From: DASQFQ01 sp963722815
Lineage (GTDB): Bacteria > Actinomycetota > Thermoleophilia > Solirubrobacterales > Solirubrobacteraceae
Direction of reading: 5' to 3'
Assembly: GCA_963722815.1 (NCBI GenBank)
Contig: CAVROM010000011.1
Span: forward strand, 62,001-126,000
Length of the DNA stretch: 64,000 bases
Shown here in pieces: positions 7,564-15,469 of this stretch. The position numbers and the translations under genes were made by a program. Every line of letters starts with the position of its first letter. Within the stretch, counting starts at the first letter, position 1. The notes under the pieces were generated by a model that had not been told where the DNA came from, did not search any database, and was given only the letters and a program-made list of their open reading frames with translations.

Positions 7564-7679
7564 GATCGCAGCCGGGCCGAGCCCCCGAGGCAGGTCGGGA
7601 GTCGACCCAGCTGCGACCCTGCCCAGGAGCCGTTCGCTATCCCCCGAAACGAGCCGGCTCGGAGAAACTTGCGCGGGTT

Positions 7680-9002
7680 TCAGGCGCCGATCGGAACTCG
7701 CGGCTCGCGCACGCGCGGGCGCACCGAGATCGGCGTCCCGCGGCGCGGGCTGAGCGTGATCGAGCGGCGGCCGATGCCCTCGCGGCCGTCGAGCGCGGAG
7801 GCGACCTCGACCTGCGCGAGGATCGCCTTCAGCGCGATCCGCATCTCGAGCTGGGCGAACGAGGCGCCGAGGCAGCGGCGCACGCCGCCGCCGAACGGGA
7901 TCCAGCTGAACTTGCCCGGCGTGCCGTCGAGGAAGCGCTCGGGGCGGAACGCGTAAGGCTCCGGGTAGAGCCGCGCGTCGTGGTGCACGAGGTAGATGCA
8001 GCCGATCAGCGCCGGGCCGGGCTCGTAGGTGTGGCCGCCGATCTCGACCGGCTGCTTGATCCGCCGCGGCTGCGCGATCGGCAGCACCGGACGGCGGCGG
8101 AGGATCTCCTTGACCGTCGCCTCGAGGTAGGCGGTGTCGTCCGCGACCGCCGCATCGGTCACGCGCGCGAGCGTCGCGGGCGCGCGCACGAGCTGCTCGA
8201 AGCCCCACGAGAGCGCCGAGGCCGTCGTCTCGTGCCCGGCGACGAGCAGTGTGACGAGCTCGTCGCGCAGCTCGCGATCGGTCATCGGCTGCCCGGCCTC
8301 GTCGCGGGCGGCGAGCAGCATCGTCATGACGTCGTCGCCCTCCTCGCCCGTGCGCCGGCGCTCGTCGATCAGCGCGAGGATGAGCGCGTCCGCGCGATCG
8401 CGGACCTCGACGAAGCGCTGCCAGGTGGTGAGGCGGCCGAGGTTGCGGCGGAACAGGGGCAGCAGCGTGAGCGGCGACGCACCGAGGTCGAGCAGCTGCT
8501 TGAGCGTGATGCGCAGCTCGTCGAGCTGCGGCCCGGCGGTCATGCCGAACACCGCGCGCAGGATCACCTCGAGCGTCAGTGCCTGCGTGCGGTCGTGCAG
8601 CGTGAACGGCGCGCCCGGGCGCCAGCCGGCGACCTCCGCCGCGGCGACCTCCTCCATCACGCCGGTGAGGGCGCGCATGCGCTCGCCGTGGAAGGCGGGC
8701 AGCATCAGCTTGCGCTGGGCGAGGTGCTCGGCGCCGTCGAGCAGCAGGACGGAGCGCGAACCGACGACCGGCTCGAGCACGCGCGCGCCCTCGCCCGGGT
8801 GCAGGACGTCGGCGGGCGCGGAGAACATCTCGCGGATCTCGTCGGGTTGCGTGAGGAAGATCCACTTGCCCTCGGGCGGGCCGATGTCGACCGTGAAGCG
8901 ATCGCCGTAGCGCGCGCGGCACTGCTCCATGAACGGCACGGGGCGCAGGGTCCAGCCGAGGAGGTTCAGCGGGATCGGCCCCGGACCCGGAGGGAGGCTC
9001 AT
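7680..9002 (-). CDS. cytochrome P450
   Basis: Haem-thiolate monooxygenase of 440 residues. The I-helix motif AGHETTAS, the ExxR pair in KEILRRRPVLPIAQPR, the PERF block (FRPERFLDGTPGKFSWIPFG) and the haem-binding loop FGGGVRRCLGASFAQ with the axial Cys near residue 377 are all present in order. The proline-rich N-terminus (MSLPPGPGPIPLNLLGW) has no clear membrane helix, so it is probably soluble. ATG 9002 was chosen over upstream codons because this N-terminus matches the family. Pro-rich N-terminus and IPFGGGVRRC recall CYP110/CYP102-like fatty-acid or terpene hydroxylases; substrate unknown. No ferredoxin lies beside it. It is divergent from the FKBP gene, with a 41-base gap. Confidence 0.93.
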   Translation of the reverse strand: MSLPPGPGPIPLNLLGWTLRPVPFMEQCRARYGDRFTVDIGPPEGKWIFLTQPDEIREMFSAPADVLHPGEGARVLEPVVGSRSVLLLDGAEHLAQRKLMLPAFHGERMRALTGVMEEVAAAEVAGWRPGAPFTLHDRTQALTLEVILRAVFGMTAGPQLDELRITLKQLLDLGASPLTLLPLFRRNLGRLTTWQRFVEVRDRADALILALIDERRRTGEEGDDVMTMLLAARDEAGQPMTDRELRDELVTLLVAGHETTASALSWGFEQLVRAPATLARVTDAAVADDTAYLEATVKEILRRRPVLPIAQPRRIKQPVEIGGHTYEPGPALIGCIYLVHHDARLYPEPYAFRPERFLDGTPGKFSWIPFGGGVRRCLGASFAQLEMRIALKAILAQVEVASALDGREGIGRRSITLSPRRGTPISVRPRVREPRVPIGA

Positions 9003-9043
9003 GCGGCCGATCGTACGGGGCGAGCCGCTACCCTGCCGCGGCT

Positions 9044-9553
9044 GTGACGCATCGCACGCTTCTCCTCCTCGTGGTGCTCGCGCTCGGGCTGGCCGGCTGC
9101 GGCGACGACGGCGAGACCGCGGCGAAGGCGACCGCAACGCCGAAGGCGACCCCGACGCCGTCCACCACCGACCTGACGAAGAAGCCGGTCGTGACGGTGC
9201 CCGACGAGCTCCCGCCCGACACGCTGCAGAAGCGCGACATCGTCGTCGGCAAGGGCCCGGTCGCGAAGAAGGGCGACACGGTCTCGATGCAGTACGTCGG
9301 GCTCACGTGGAGCACGAGCGTCGAGTTCGACGCGTCGTGGGACCGCGGGAAGCCCTACACGTTCAAGCTCGGCGAGGGCAACGTGATCGCGGGCTGGGAC
9401 CAGGGGATCCCCGGCATGCGCAAGGGCGGCCGGCGCGAGCTGACGATCCCCGCCGAGCTGGCGTACGGAGCGCAGGGCTCGCCGCCCGACATCGGGCCGA
9501 ACGAGTGCCTGCGCTTCATCGTCGACCTCGTGAAGCTGAAGAAGGCGTCCTAG
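9044..9553 (+). CDS. lipoprotein FKBP-type peptidyl-prolyl cis-trans isomerase
   Basis: Accelerates prolyl isomerisation in exported proteins at the outer face of the membrane. The GTG-started protein (169 aa) has a signal peptide with lipobox LAGC (MTHRTLLLLVVLALGLAGCG), a Thr/Pro/Ala linker, then one FKBP domain at about 62-168: GDTVSMQYVGLTW, FDASWDRGKPYTFKLGEGNV, IAGWDQGIPGMRKGGRRELT and IPAELAYGAQGSPPDIGPNE, with the usual Tyr, Asp, Trp and Ile pocket residues. It ends tail-to-tail with the TetR gene; both stops share one CTAG. Confidence 0.93.
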   Translation: MTHRTLLLLVVLALGLAGCGDDGETAAKATATPKATPTPSTTDLTKKPVVTVPDELPPDTLQKRDIVVGKGPVAKKGDTVSMQYVGLTWSTSVEFDASWDRGKPYTFKLGEGNVIAGWDQGIPGMRKGGRRELTIPAELAYGAQGSPPDIGPNECLRFIVDLVKLKKAS

Positions 9554-10101
9554 AGCGGCTCGCCGAGGGCGCCCTCGAGCGCCCGCAGCAGCAGCGCGCG
9601 GAGGGCCGCGCGGTCGAGGTCGCGATGCTCGAGCCAGTCGAGGATCGCGCCGTCCATGAACCACAGCCACGCGTTGACCGCGACGCGGTGCTCGGGGGTC
9701 GGCGGGCCGGGTAGGCCGGCGAGGATCCGCTCCGCGGTGGCGGCGCGCACCGCGTCCATGAGGTCGCGCACCTCAGGCGACGCGACGCGCGCGAGCTTCG
9801 CGTAGGCGCCCCCGCGCATCTCGACCCAGGCGAGGAACGCGTCGAGCTGCTCGGCCGGCGGGGCTTGCGCATCGATGACGCCCGCGAGCTCCGCGGCTCC
9901 CTCGGCGAGCACGGCGCCGAAGAAGGCCTGCTTGCTCGGGAAGTAGTGGTACAGCAGCGCCTTGGATACGCCCGCCTCGCGCGCGATCGCGGCCATCGAG
10001 AGCTCGTCGTAGCTGTGGCGGGCGAACAGGTCGGCGCCGCGCTCGAGCAGCCGCCTGCGCCGCTCGTCGACGTCCAGGCGCGTGTAGGCCGGCTCGCTCA
10101 T
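9550..10101 (-). CDS. TetR family transcriptional regulator with its own operators
   Basis: A 183-residue repressor. The N-terminal helix-turn-helix (ELSMAAIAREAGVSKALLYH, then YFPSKQAFFGAVL) occupies residues 20-65; the rest is the helical ligand and dimerisation domain. ATG 10101 (MSEPAYTRLD) is preferred to GTG/ATG codons slightly upstream because it clears the operator. Between this gene and the divergent DUF2339 remnant lie two copies of a TTGACCG/GGTCGACA type palindrome, and a third copy stands before the CDP-alcohol transferase gene at 23 kb, so this regulator probably controls itself, the DUF2339 gene and that lipid gene. Ligand unknown. Confidence 0.88.
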   Translation of the reverse strand: MSEPAYTRLDVDERRRRLLERGADLFARHSYDELSMAAIAREAGVSKALLYHYFPSKQAFFGAVLAEGAAELAGVIDAQAPPAEQLDAFLAWVEMRGGAYAKLARVASPEVRDLMDAVRAATAERILAGLPGPPTPEHRVAVNAWLWFMDGAILDWLEHRDLDRAALRALLLRALEGALGEPL

Positions 10102-10119
10102 GCCTCTCAACCTACCACT

Positions 10120-10137
10120 GTTGACCGCTGGTCGACA
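10120..10137. promoter_or_regulatory. TetR operator copy 1
   Basis: GTTGACCGCTGGTCGACA, 19 bases upstream of the TetR start codon. It is a GACC/GGTC-centred partial palindrome almost identical to the site at 23083-23102. Confidence 0.65.
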
Positions 10138-10148
10138 GCCTGGTAGCT

Positions 10149-10167
10149 TTGTCGACCGACGGTCAGC
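10149..10167. promoter_or_regulatory. TetR operator copy 2
   Basis: TTGTCGACCGACGGTCAGC, the inverse orientation of copy 1, 20 bases upstream of the divergent DUF2339 start at 10188. Two sites 12 bases apart in the divergent promoter suggest repression of both genes. Confidence 0.65.
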
Positions 10168-10187
10168 AACGAGTCATGGAGACGTAG

Positions 10188-10651
10188 ATGTCGGTGATCG
10201 AGCGGGTGGGGGGCCTAGAAGCACGGACGCGGCGGCTGGAGGCGCGGTTGGAGGCGCTGGAGGGGAGGCGGATCGACGCGCCGGTCTCGCCGCCGCCCCG
10301 GCCACGCTCTACCTTGCCTCGGTCGAACTGATCACGGTGTTCCAGCCCGACCCCGCGATCCGCCAGCAGGGCCAGGCGCTGCTGAGCGGCATGTGGGCGC
10401 TCGTCGGCGTCGCCGCGCTGGTCGCCGGCCTGGTGGGCGACCGCCGCGAGCTGCGGATCGGCGCGCTCGCGCTGCTGGCCGTCACGCTCGCCAAGGTCGG
10501 GCTCTACGACCTCTCATCGCTCGACTCGATGTACCGCGTGGCGTCGTTCGTCGCCCTCGGCATGCTGCTGCTGCTCGGCGCGTTCGCGTGGCAACGGCTC
10601 CGGCCCGAGGCGCTGCGCGACCTCCGCGACGTCCCACGCGCCCTGCGGTGA
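10188..10651 (+). pseudogene. DUF2339-type membrane protein with large internal deletion
   Basis: The first frame encodes MSVIERVGGLEARTRRLEAR and LEALEGRRIDAPVSPPPRP, the coiled-coil N-terminus of DUF2339 proteins, and stops at about 10330. From about 10300 the +1 frame encodes their C-terminus: TLYLASVELITVF, several hydrophobic helices, and AKVGLYDLSSLDSMYRVASF then VALGMLLLLGAF. Full members have hundreds of residues and many membrane helices; here the middle is gone and the two ends are joined out of frame. Either a real deletion or an assembly collapse. The promoter with TetR operators is intact. Downstream to 10768 I see nothing beyond spacer. Confidence 0.65.
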
Positions 10652-10768
10652 GCGCGCGCGGAACGGAGCGGTCCGTTCCTGTGACGGCGGTGTTCGATTC
10701 GGCGGGCAAGGGGTTCAGGGTGCGGTTCAGGATCGTGGCCTTCATCGCGCCCGGCCTACTCTGGTCTG

Positions 10769-11491
10769 GTGACCCCTGATGCCGATCACGACCTCCGGCG
10801 CGCTGAGTCGCTCGACGAGGAGCTGCTCGAGGCGGAGACCGTCGACGTCGAGACGTACCTGACCGACGCCCGCCGGATCGAGCGCATCGACGAGGAGCTG
10901 CGGACGGGCTTCGCCTCGCTCGCGCACGTCGGCAAGGCCGTCTCGGTCTTCGGCTCCGCCCGCACGCCGCCGGGCCACCCCGAGTACGAGCGCGCGCGCG
11001 AGGCGGCGCACAAGCTCGGCGAGGCCGGCTTCGCGATCATCACCGGCGGCGGCCCGGGGGTCATGGAGGCGGCCAACCGCGGCGCCAAGGAGGCCGGCGT
11101 GGCCTCGATCGGCCTGGACATCGAGCTGCCCCACGAGCAGTTCCAGAACCGCTGGGTCGACCTGCCGCTCACCTTCCACTACTTCTTCACGCGCAAGGTC
11201 ATGTTCGTCCGCTACGCGAGCGCGTTCGTGGTCTTCCCCGGCGGCTTCGGCACGCTCGACGAGCTGTTCGAGGCCGCCACACTGCGCCAGACCGGCAAGA
11301 TCCGGCACTTCCCCATCGTGCTCGTCGGGCGCGACTACTGGCAGGGCCTGGTCGACTGGCTGGCCGGCCCCGTGCTCGCGGGCGGCAAGATCGCGGCGCA
11401 GGACGTCGAGCGCCTGCAGATCACCGACGACCTCGACGAGGTGTTCACGATCGTCGAGGCGGCCGAGCACCGCCGCCCGCGCGCGGCCTAA
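10769..11491 (+). CDS. LOG family protein (TIGR00730, cytokinin-riboside monophosphate hydrolase-like)
   Basis: A Rossmann-fold protein of 240 residues once called lysine decarboxylase-like. The family hallmarks PGGFGTLDELFE (near 150) and GGGPGVMEAANRGAKEAG (near 92) are both intact, and these form the nucleotide pocket of LOG enzymes, which cleave nucleoside 5'-monophosphates to base and ribose phosphate. The N-terminal about 50 residues (acidic, helical) are longer than in the shortest members, as in many actinobacterial ones. GTG 10769 is the start supported by the frame. It stands alone on the plus strand. Physiological substrate uncertain. Confidence 0.9.
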   Translation: MTPDADHDLRRAESLDEELLEAETVDVETYLTDARRIERIDEELRTGFASLAHVGKAVSVFGSARTPPGHPEYERAREAAHKLGEAGFAIITGGGPGVMEAANRGAKEAGVASIGLDIELPHEQFQNRWVDLPLTFHYFFTRKVMFVRYASAFVVFPGGFGTLDELFEAATLRQTGKIRHFPIVLVGRDYWQGLVDWLAGPVLAGGKIAAQDVERLQITDDLDEVFTIVEAAEHRRPRAA

Positions 11492-11494
11492 GGC

Positions 11495-11851
11495 CTAGAG
11501 CCGCTCGCGCACCGCGCGGCGCATGCGCTCGAGGCGCTCGCTGCCGTAGATCCGCGGCTCGGGCTCGGCGACCTCGGCCGGCCCCAGCGTTTCGCCGCCG
11601 CGGAACTGGTCGAAGGTGAGGTCGACCTCCTCGCCCGACGGCAGCCGGTTCCAGGCGTGGCGCTCGCGCGGCTCGCCGTCGCGGGGGAGCACCGTCGCGA
11701 CCAGGATCTCGCCGCCCAGCAGCTCGCGGATGACAAGGGCGGTCACCGCGCACTGGCCGCGAGACGGGTTCGCCGGGCTCCACTCGTCCGGATCCTCGGA
11801 GGTCTCGCGCGACCACGCCGCGCGCAGCGCCAGCTCGAGCTCGGGGCTCAC
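11495..11851 (-). CDS. YunG-like hypothetical protein
   Basis: A 118-residue protein starting at GTG 11851, whose first bases overlap the HNH gene stop (GTGA). The sequence has a conserved-looking core: WSPANPSRGQCAVTALVIRE, then ERHAWNRLPSGEEVDLTFDQ. The Cys, His and Asp in these blocks resemble a papain-like triad, and the layout resembles the uncharacterised YunG family. No activity is known to me. Tight coupling to a small HNH nuclease gene suggests the two are co-expressed. Family call moderate, activity unknown. Confidence 0.65.
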   Translation of the reverse strand: MSPELELALRAAWSRETSEDPDEWSPANPSRGQCAVTALVIRELLGGEILVATVLPRDGEPRERHAWNRLPSGEEVDLTFDQFRGGETLGPAEVAEPEPRIYGSERLERMRRAVRERL

Positions 11852-12243
11852 GCCAGCCCCAGCCGCCGCAGCTGGCCGTCGAGGTAGGGCCGGGCGCGCC
11901 GCTGGCCCCCGCGCTGGGCGATCGCGTCGCGCAGCTCGAGCAGGCGGGCCGAGACGACGTCGCGGCGCGGCTGCCAGCCGCGGCGCTCGCACACCTCCAT
12001 CCAGGCGACCGGGGCGGTGTGGCCGCGGACGCGGTTGTCGCGGCGGCAGGCGGCGACCTCGTTCTCCGGCCACGCGGGCCCGCCCTTCAAGCGCGGGATC
12101 AGGTGCTCGAGCGAGGGCTCGGCGCGGCCCGGCTCGAACGGGCGCCGGCACCAGACGCACTCCGGCCCGTCGCGCTCGACGATCCGCCGCAGCCGCTCGG
12201 CGCGCGGCAGGCTCGCGCCTATTTCAGGGCTTCCAGGACCCAC
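11848..12243 (-). CDS. small HNH endonuclease domain protein
   Basis: A 131-residue protein with an HNH zinc-finger nuclease core: CVWCRRPFEPGRAEPSLEHL, IPRLKGGPAWPENEVAACRR and DNRVRG. This shows the CxxC-type first knuckle, the catalytic His in EHL and the second-knuckle Asn/Cys. The C-terminal half is Arg-rich and helical. No DNA-methylase or toxin partner is adjacent, so a restriction role is not supported. The start overlaps the preceding gene's end by 25 bases. Its stop overlaps the YunG-like start. Nuclease fold likely, target unknown. Confidence 0.75.
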   Translation of the reverse strand: MGPGSPEIGASLPRAERLRRIVERDGPECVWCRRPFEPGRAEPSLEHLIPRLKGGPAWPENEVAACRRDNRVRGHTAPVAWMEVCERRGWQPRRDVVSARLLELRDAIAQRGGQRRARPYLDGQLRRLGLA

Positions 12244-12578
12244 TCGCCGTCGCGGCGGCCGAGGGTCAGGCGCTCGTGGCCGATGCTGAAGACCGCGTGG
12301 TCGTCGTCGGTGCCCGGGCGGTCGATGACCTGGACCAGGTCGAGCTCAGCGGGCTCCGCGCCGCGCTCGGCGGCGTAGACCCGGCGCGCGGCGGCCTCGA
12401 GCGTGTTGCGCTCCCAGCCGTTGTCCTCGGCGTGGGCGGCCGCGAGGTCGCGGTTGACCTGGGCGAGGCTGCGCTCGAAGTGCCCTTCTCTGGCCGCCAT
12501 GCGCCGCCGCGCGGCGATGGCGCCGCCGACGGCGAGGATCAGGAGTACGACCAGCACGATGATGAGCCAGGTGGGCAT
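12219..12578 (-). CDS. membrane-anchored hypothetical protein
   Basis: A 119-residue protein with an N-terminal membrane helix (MPTWLIIVLVVLLILAVGGA) followed by Arg-rich residues, which predicts an N-out, C-in orientation. It continues with a charged helix (HFERSLAQVNRDLAAAHAED) and a small beta-rich C-terminal domain (AVFSIGHERLTLGRRDGEWV). No family recognised. It lies 33 bases downstream of the SigH-like sigma gene on the same strand, so it may be in that transcript. Function not inferable. Confidence 0.65.
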   Translation of the reverse strand: MPTWLIIVLVVLLILAVGGAIAARRRMAAREGHFERSLAQVNRDLAAAHAEDNGWERNTLEAAARRVYAAERGAEPAELDLVQVIDRPGTDDDHAVFSIGHERLTLGRRDGEWVLEALK

Positions 12579-12611
12579 GGCTCGATTACATCAGGTAAGC
12601 GACTTGCGGAT

Positions 12612-13259
12612 CTAGGCGAGCACCGCGCGCGAGTCGAGATGCGCCCCGACCTTGCGCTTGACGCGCTGGAGCGCGTTGTCGACGGTCTTGCAGTCGCAGT
12701 CGATCATCTCGCCGATGACGGTGTAGGAGTAGCCGTCGAGGTAGAGCGACAGGACGCGTGACTCGAGGTCCGAGAGCACCGTGCTCAGGCACGCGACCAG
12801 CGAGCGCAGCTCCTCGGAGGAGATGACCTGGTTGACCGGATCCCACGTGGTCGAGCCGGGCAGCACCTCGTCGAGCGTGGGCTCGGAATCGGTCGCGCCC
12901 GCCGGCGTGGCCGAGAACGAGACATAACCGTTCAGCGGCGTGTGCTTGTTGCGCGTCGCGGTCTTGACCGCGGTGATGATCTGGCGCGTGATGCAGAGCT
13001 CCGCGAAGTTGCGGAACGAGCTCTCGCGGTCGGTCCGGAAGTCGCGGATCGCCTTATAGAGCCCCACCAGGCCTTCCTGAATGAGGTCGTCGGAGTCGCC
13101 GCCGATCAGGAAGTACGACGACGCCTTCAGGCGCACGAACGAGTAGTAACGCCGCACCAGCCGGTCGTAGGCGTCGGCGTTTCCTTGCTTGGCCAACGCG
13201 ATGAGATAGCCATCATCAACGTGAAGTTGACCTTGAGGCTTCTGGGAGATCTTTGCCAC
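12612..13259 (-). CDS. sigH: SigH-like sigma-70 factor (sporulation sigma-H/SigB-F-G-like lineage)
   Basis: A 215-residue sigma factor. Region 2 (GNADAYDRLVRRYYSFVRLK, then DSDDLIQEGLVGLYKAIRDF) covers about 25-95 and region 4 (LSDLESRVLSLYLDGYSYTV then IGEMIDCDCKTVDNALQRVK) covers about 155-210. DLIQEG and KTVDNALQR are typical of the Spo0H/SigH type and not of ECF factors. An 80-residue linker may hold a reduced region 3. It starts at GTG 13259 with AAAGGGG about 8 bases upstream. It sits immediately after rlmB and cysS, as in other deep-branching actinobacteria and Firmicutes. No sporulation genes are visible here, so a vegetative or stress role is likely. Confidence 0.88.
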   Translation of the reverse strand: MAKISQKPQGQLHVDDGYLIALAKQGNADAYDRLVRRYYSFVRLKASSYFLIGGDSDDLIQEGLVGLYKAIRDFRTDRESSFRNFAELCITRQIITAVKTATRNKHTPLNGYVSFSATPAGATDSEPTLDEVLPGSTTWDPVNQVISSEELRSLVACLSTVLSDLESRVLSLYLDGYSYTVIGEMIDCDCKTVDNALQRVKRKVGAHLDSRAVLA

Positions 13260-13386
13260 AACACACCCCTTTCGGACCCAGATAGGCCCGATTTGTCGTG
13301 GCGCACTCCTCCCCTGGCGCCTATGAGCCTCGATCGAGTGCCTTAACCCTCGACTTCAGCGTGATGATTCAGGCAATGTGACACGG

Positions 13387-14070
13387 TTATGTGGAGGTGT
13401 CAAGCCGCTGCTGCAAGATCTCGTACATAAGAACCGCCGCGGCAGCGCTGACGTTGAGCGAGTCGATGCGCCCGCGGACGGGCAGCGAGACGAGGTCGTC
13501 GCACCCATCCCTCACCCTCGGCCTGAGGCCTTTGCCTTCGGCTCCAAGCACCAGGACCACCCCGCCGCGGTAGTCCGGGGCGCGATACGGGGTGCGCGCG
13601 GAGGCGTCGGCGCCGTAGACCCAGCACTCTGCCGCCTTGGCGTCGCGGAGGAAGTCCGCGAGGTTGCGGACCTGGGCGATCGCGAGGTGCTCGACCGCCC
13701 CCGCCGAGGCCTTGCAGACTGCGGGCGTGACCTCCGCCGAGCGCCGCTCGGGCAGGATCACGCCGGTGGCGCCGGCGACCTCGGCCGTCCGGCAGACCGC
13801 GCCGAGGTTCTGCGGGTCGGTGACCTCGTCGAGCGCGACCAGGAACGGCTCGGGGCGAGCGAGCAGCTCGGCGGCGTTTGCGTAGCGGTACTCCTCGACG
13901 TCCGCGCACACGCCCTGATGGGCGTCCGACCCGCAGCGGGCGGTGATGTCGGCGGGCGACGCCTGCGTGACGGGCGCCCCGCTCCAATCGCCCTTCACGG
14001 CCCAGATCCGCCGCACGCGCCGCTGACCCCGGAGGGCCTCGGTGACCGCGTTGCGGCCGTAGATGATCAC
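13387..14070 (-). CDS. rlmB: 23S rRNA (guanosine-2'-O)-methyltransferase, TrmH/RlmB type
   Basis: Methylates the ribose of a conserved 23S rRNA guanosine (G2251 in E. coli) using SAM. The SPOUT knot motifs are complete: LDEVTDPQNLGAVCRTAEVA, VLVLGAEGKGLRPRVRDGCD and LPVRGRIDSLNVSAAAAVLM (the motif that wraps the cofactor). The N-terminal substrate-binding domain occupies about residues 1-75 (IIYGRNAVTEALRG). At 227 residues it is slightly short but complete. Its GTG start overlaps the cysS stop as GTGA, so it is translated with cysS, the same pairing as in mycobacteria. Confidence 0.93.
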   Translation of the reverse strand: MIIYGRNAVTEALRGQRRVRRIWAVKGDWSGAPVTQASPADITARCGSDAHQGVCADVEEYRYANAAELLARPEPFLVALDEVTDPQNLGAVCRTAEVAGATGVILPERRSAEVTPAVCKASAGAVEHLAIAQVRNLADFLRDAKAAECWVYGADASARTPYRAPDYRGGVVLVLGAEGKGLRPRVRDGCDDLVSLPVRGRIDSLNVSAAAAVLMYEILQQRLDTST

Positions 14071-15416
14071 GCCACGGGCACGAGCTCGGGGCCGGAGGGG
14101 CCGTCCCGGATCTCCCAGCCCGCCGCGCGAACCTCATCTCTGAGGCGGTCCGCCTCGGCAAAGTCCTTCGCCGCTCGGGCTTCGGTGCGCCGCCGGGCCA
14201 GTTCGATGAGGCCGGAAGGAGGTCCCTCGCCCGCGTCCAGCAGGTTGTCCAGCGCCAGCACCTCGAGCATCTCGCGCAGCTGGGCGTCGCCGACAGGGCC
14301 CTCGCGCCGGTTCGCCTCCCGGATCCAGTCGAACACCCGGGCGAGCGCCTCGGCGGTGTTGAAGTCGTCGGCGAGCGCGTCGAAGAACGCGTCCCGCAGC
14401 GACGCGAGGTCCTCGGGCGACTCACCGGGCTCCAGGCGGCGGGCGGCATCGCGGATCCGCCGCACGCTGGCGGCGGCGGCGTTGAGCCGCTCGCGCGTGT
14501 AGGCGATCGGCTGCCGGTAGTGGCCACCGATGAAGTACAGGAGCAGCGCGTCGCGGCCCACCTCGTCGAGCGCGTCGCTCAGCCCGCGGATGTTGCCCTC
14601 GGACTTCGACATCTTCTCGTCGGCGAGCTGGAGCATCCCGTTGTGCATCCACACGCGCGCAAGGGGCTTCCCGCGCGCGGCCAGCGTCTGCGCCGCCTCG
14701 TTCTCGTGGTGCGGGAAGAGCAGGTCGGCGCCGCCGCCGTGGATGTCGAGCTCGACCCCCAGCAGCTCCTCGGCCATCGCCGAGCACTCGATGTGCCAGC
14801 CCGGGCGCCCGCGGCCCCAGGGCGACTCCCAGGACGCGTCCTCGTCGGCCTTCTCGCCCTTCCAGAGCGCGAAATCGAGCGGATCCTCCTTGCGGTCGTC
14901 TCCCTCGACGCCCTCGCCCTGGTCCATCTGGTCGACCGTCCGGTGCGACAGCTCGCCGTAGGACGACAGCGAGCGGACGCGGAAGTAGACGTCCCCGCCG
15001 GCCGCGTAGGCGTGGCCGCCGTCGACCAGGTCGCCGATCAGCGCCACGATCGGCTCGACGTACTCGGAGGCGAGCGGCTCGTGGTCGGGCCGGCCGAGCC
15101 CCAGCCGCTCGGTGTCGGCGAAGTAGTGCGCCGTCATCTCGCGCGCCAGCTCCTCCGACCCCACGCCCGCGGCCCGCGCCGCCGTGTAGATCTTGTCGTT
15201 GATGTCCGTGACGTTGGCGACCAGCACGGCCTCGAGCCCCTCGTGCTCCAGGAAGCGCTTGAGCAGCGAGAACACGACGTAGGGCCGCGCGTTGCCGACG
15301 TGGATGCGCGAGTAGACCGTGGGCCCGCAGGCGTAGATGCCGACCTTCCCGGGGTCGCGCGGCCGCAGCTCGACGACCTGGCCGGAGCGCGAGTCATGCA
15401 GGGAAATCGTCCGCAC
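14067..15416 (-). CDS. cysS: cysteinyl-tRNA synthetase
   Basis: Charges tRNA-Cys with cysteine; class I synthetase of 449 residues. The zinc-binding first Cys (YACGPTVYSRIHVGNARPYV) and the HIGH-equivalent HVGN lie at 30-42, KMSKS at 268-272, and the zinc ligands recur in HIECSAMAEELLG and LFPHHENEAAQ. A DALR anticodon region follows, ending with the RRTEARAAKDFAEADRLRDE block typical of CysRS. GTG 15416 is chosen because VRTISLHDSRSG is the conserved beginning; the longer ORF upstream is low-complexity. It is first of the cysS-rlmB pair. Confidence 0.96.
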   Translation of the reverse strand: MRTISLHDSRSGQVVELRPRDPGKVGIYACGPTVYSRIHVGNARPYVVFSLLKRFLEHEGLEAVLVANVTDINDKIYTAARAAGVGSEELAREMTAHYFADTERLGLGRPDHEPLASEYVEPIVALIGDLVDGGHAYAAGGDVYFRVRSLSSYGELSHRTVDQMDQGEGVEGDDRKEDPLDFALWKGEKADEDASWESPWGRGRPGWHIECSAMAEELLGVELDIHGGGADLLFPHHENEAAQTLAARGKPLARVWMHNGMLQLADEKMSKSEGNIRGLSDALDEVGRDALLLYFIGGHYRQPIAYTRERLNAAAASVRRIRDAARRLEPGESPEDLASLRDAFFDALADDFNTAEALARVFDWIREANRREGPVGDAQLREMLEVLALDNLLDAGEGPPSGLIELARRRTEARAAKDFAEADRLRDEVRAAGWEIRDGPSGPELVPVA

Positions 15417-15469
15417 GGAGCGGGACCTTAGCCCGTCCCGACCTGCCGTCCGTGTAGCTTGCGGCGCCG

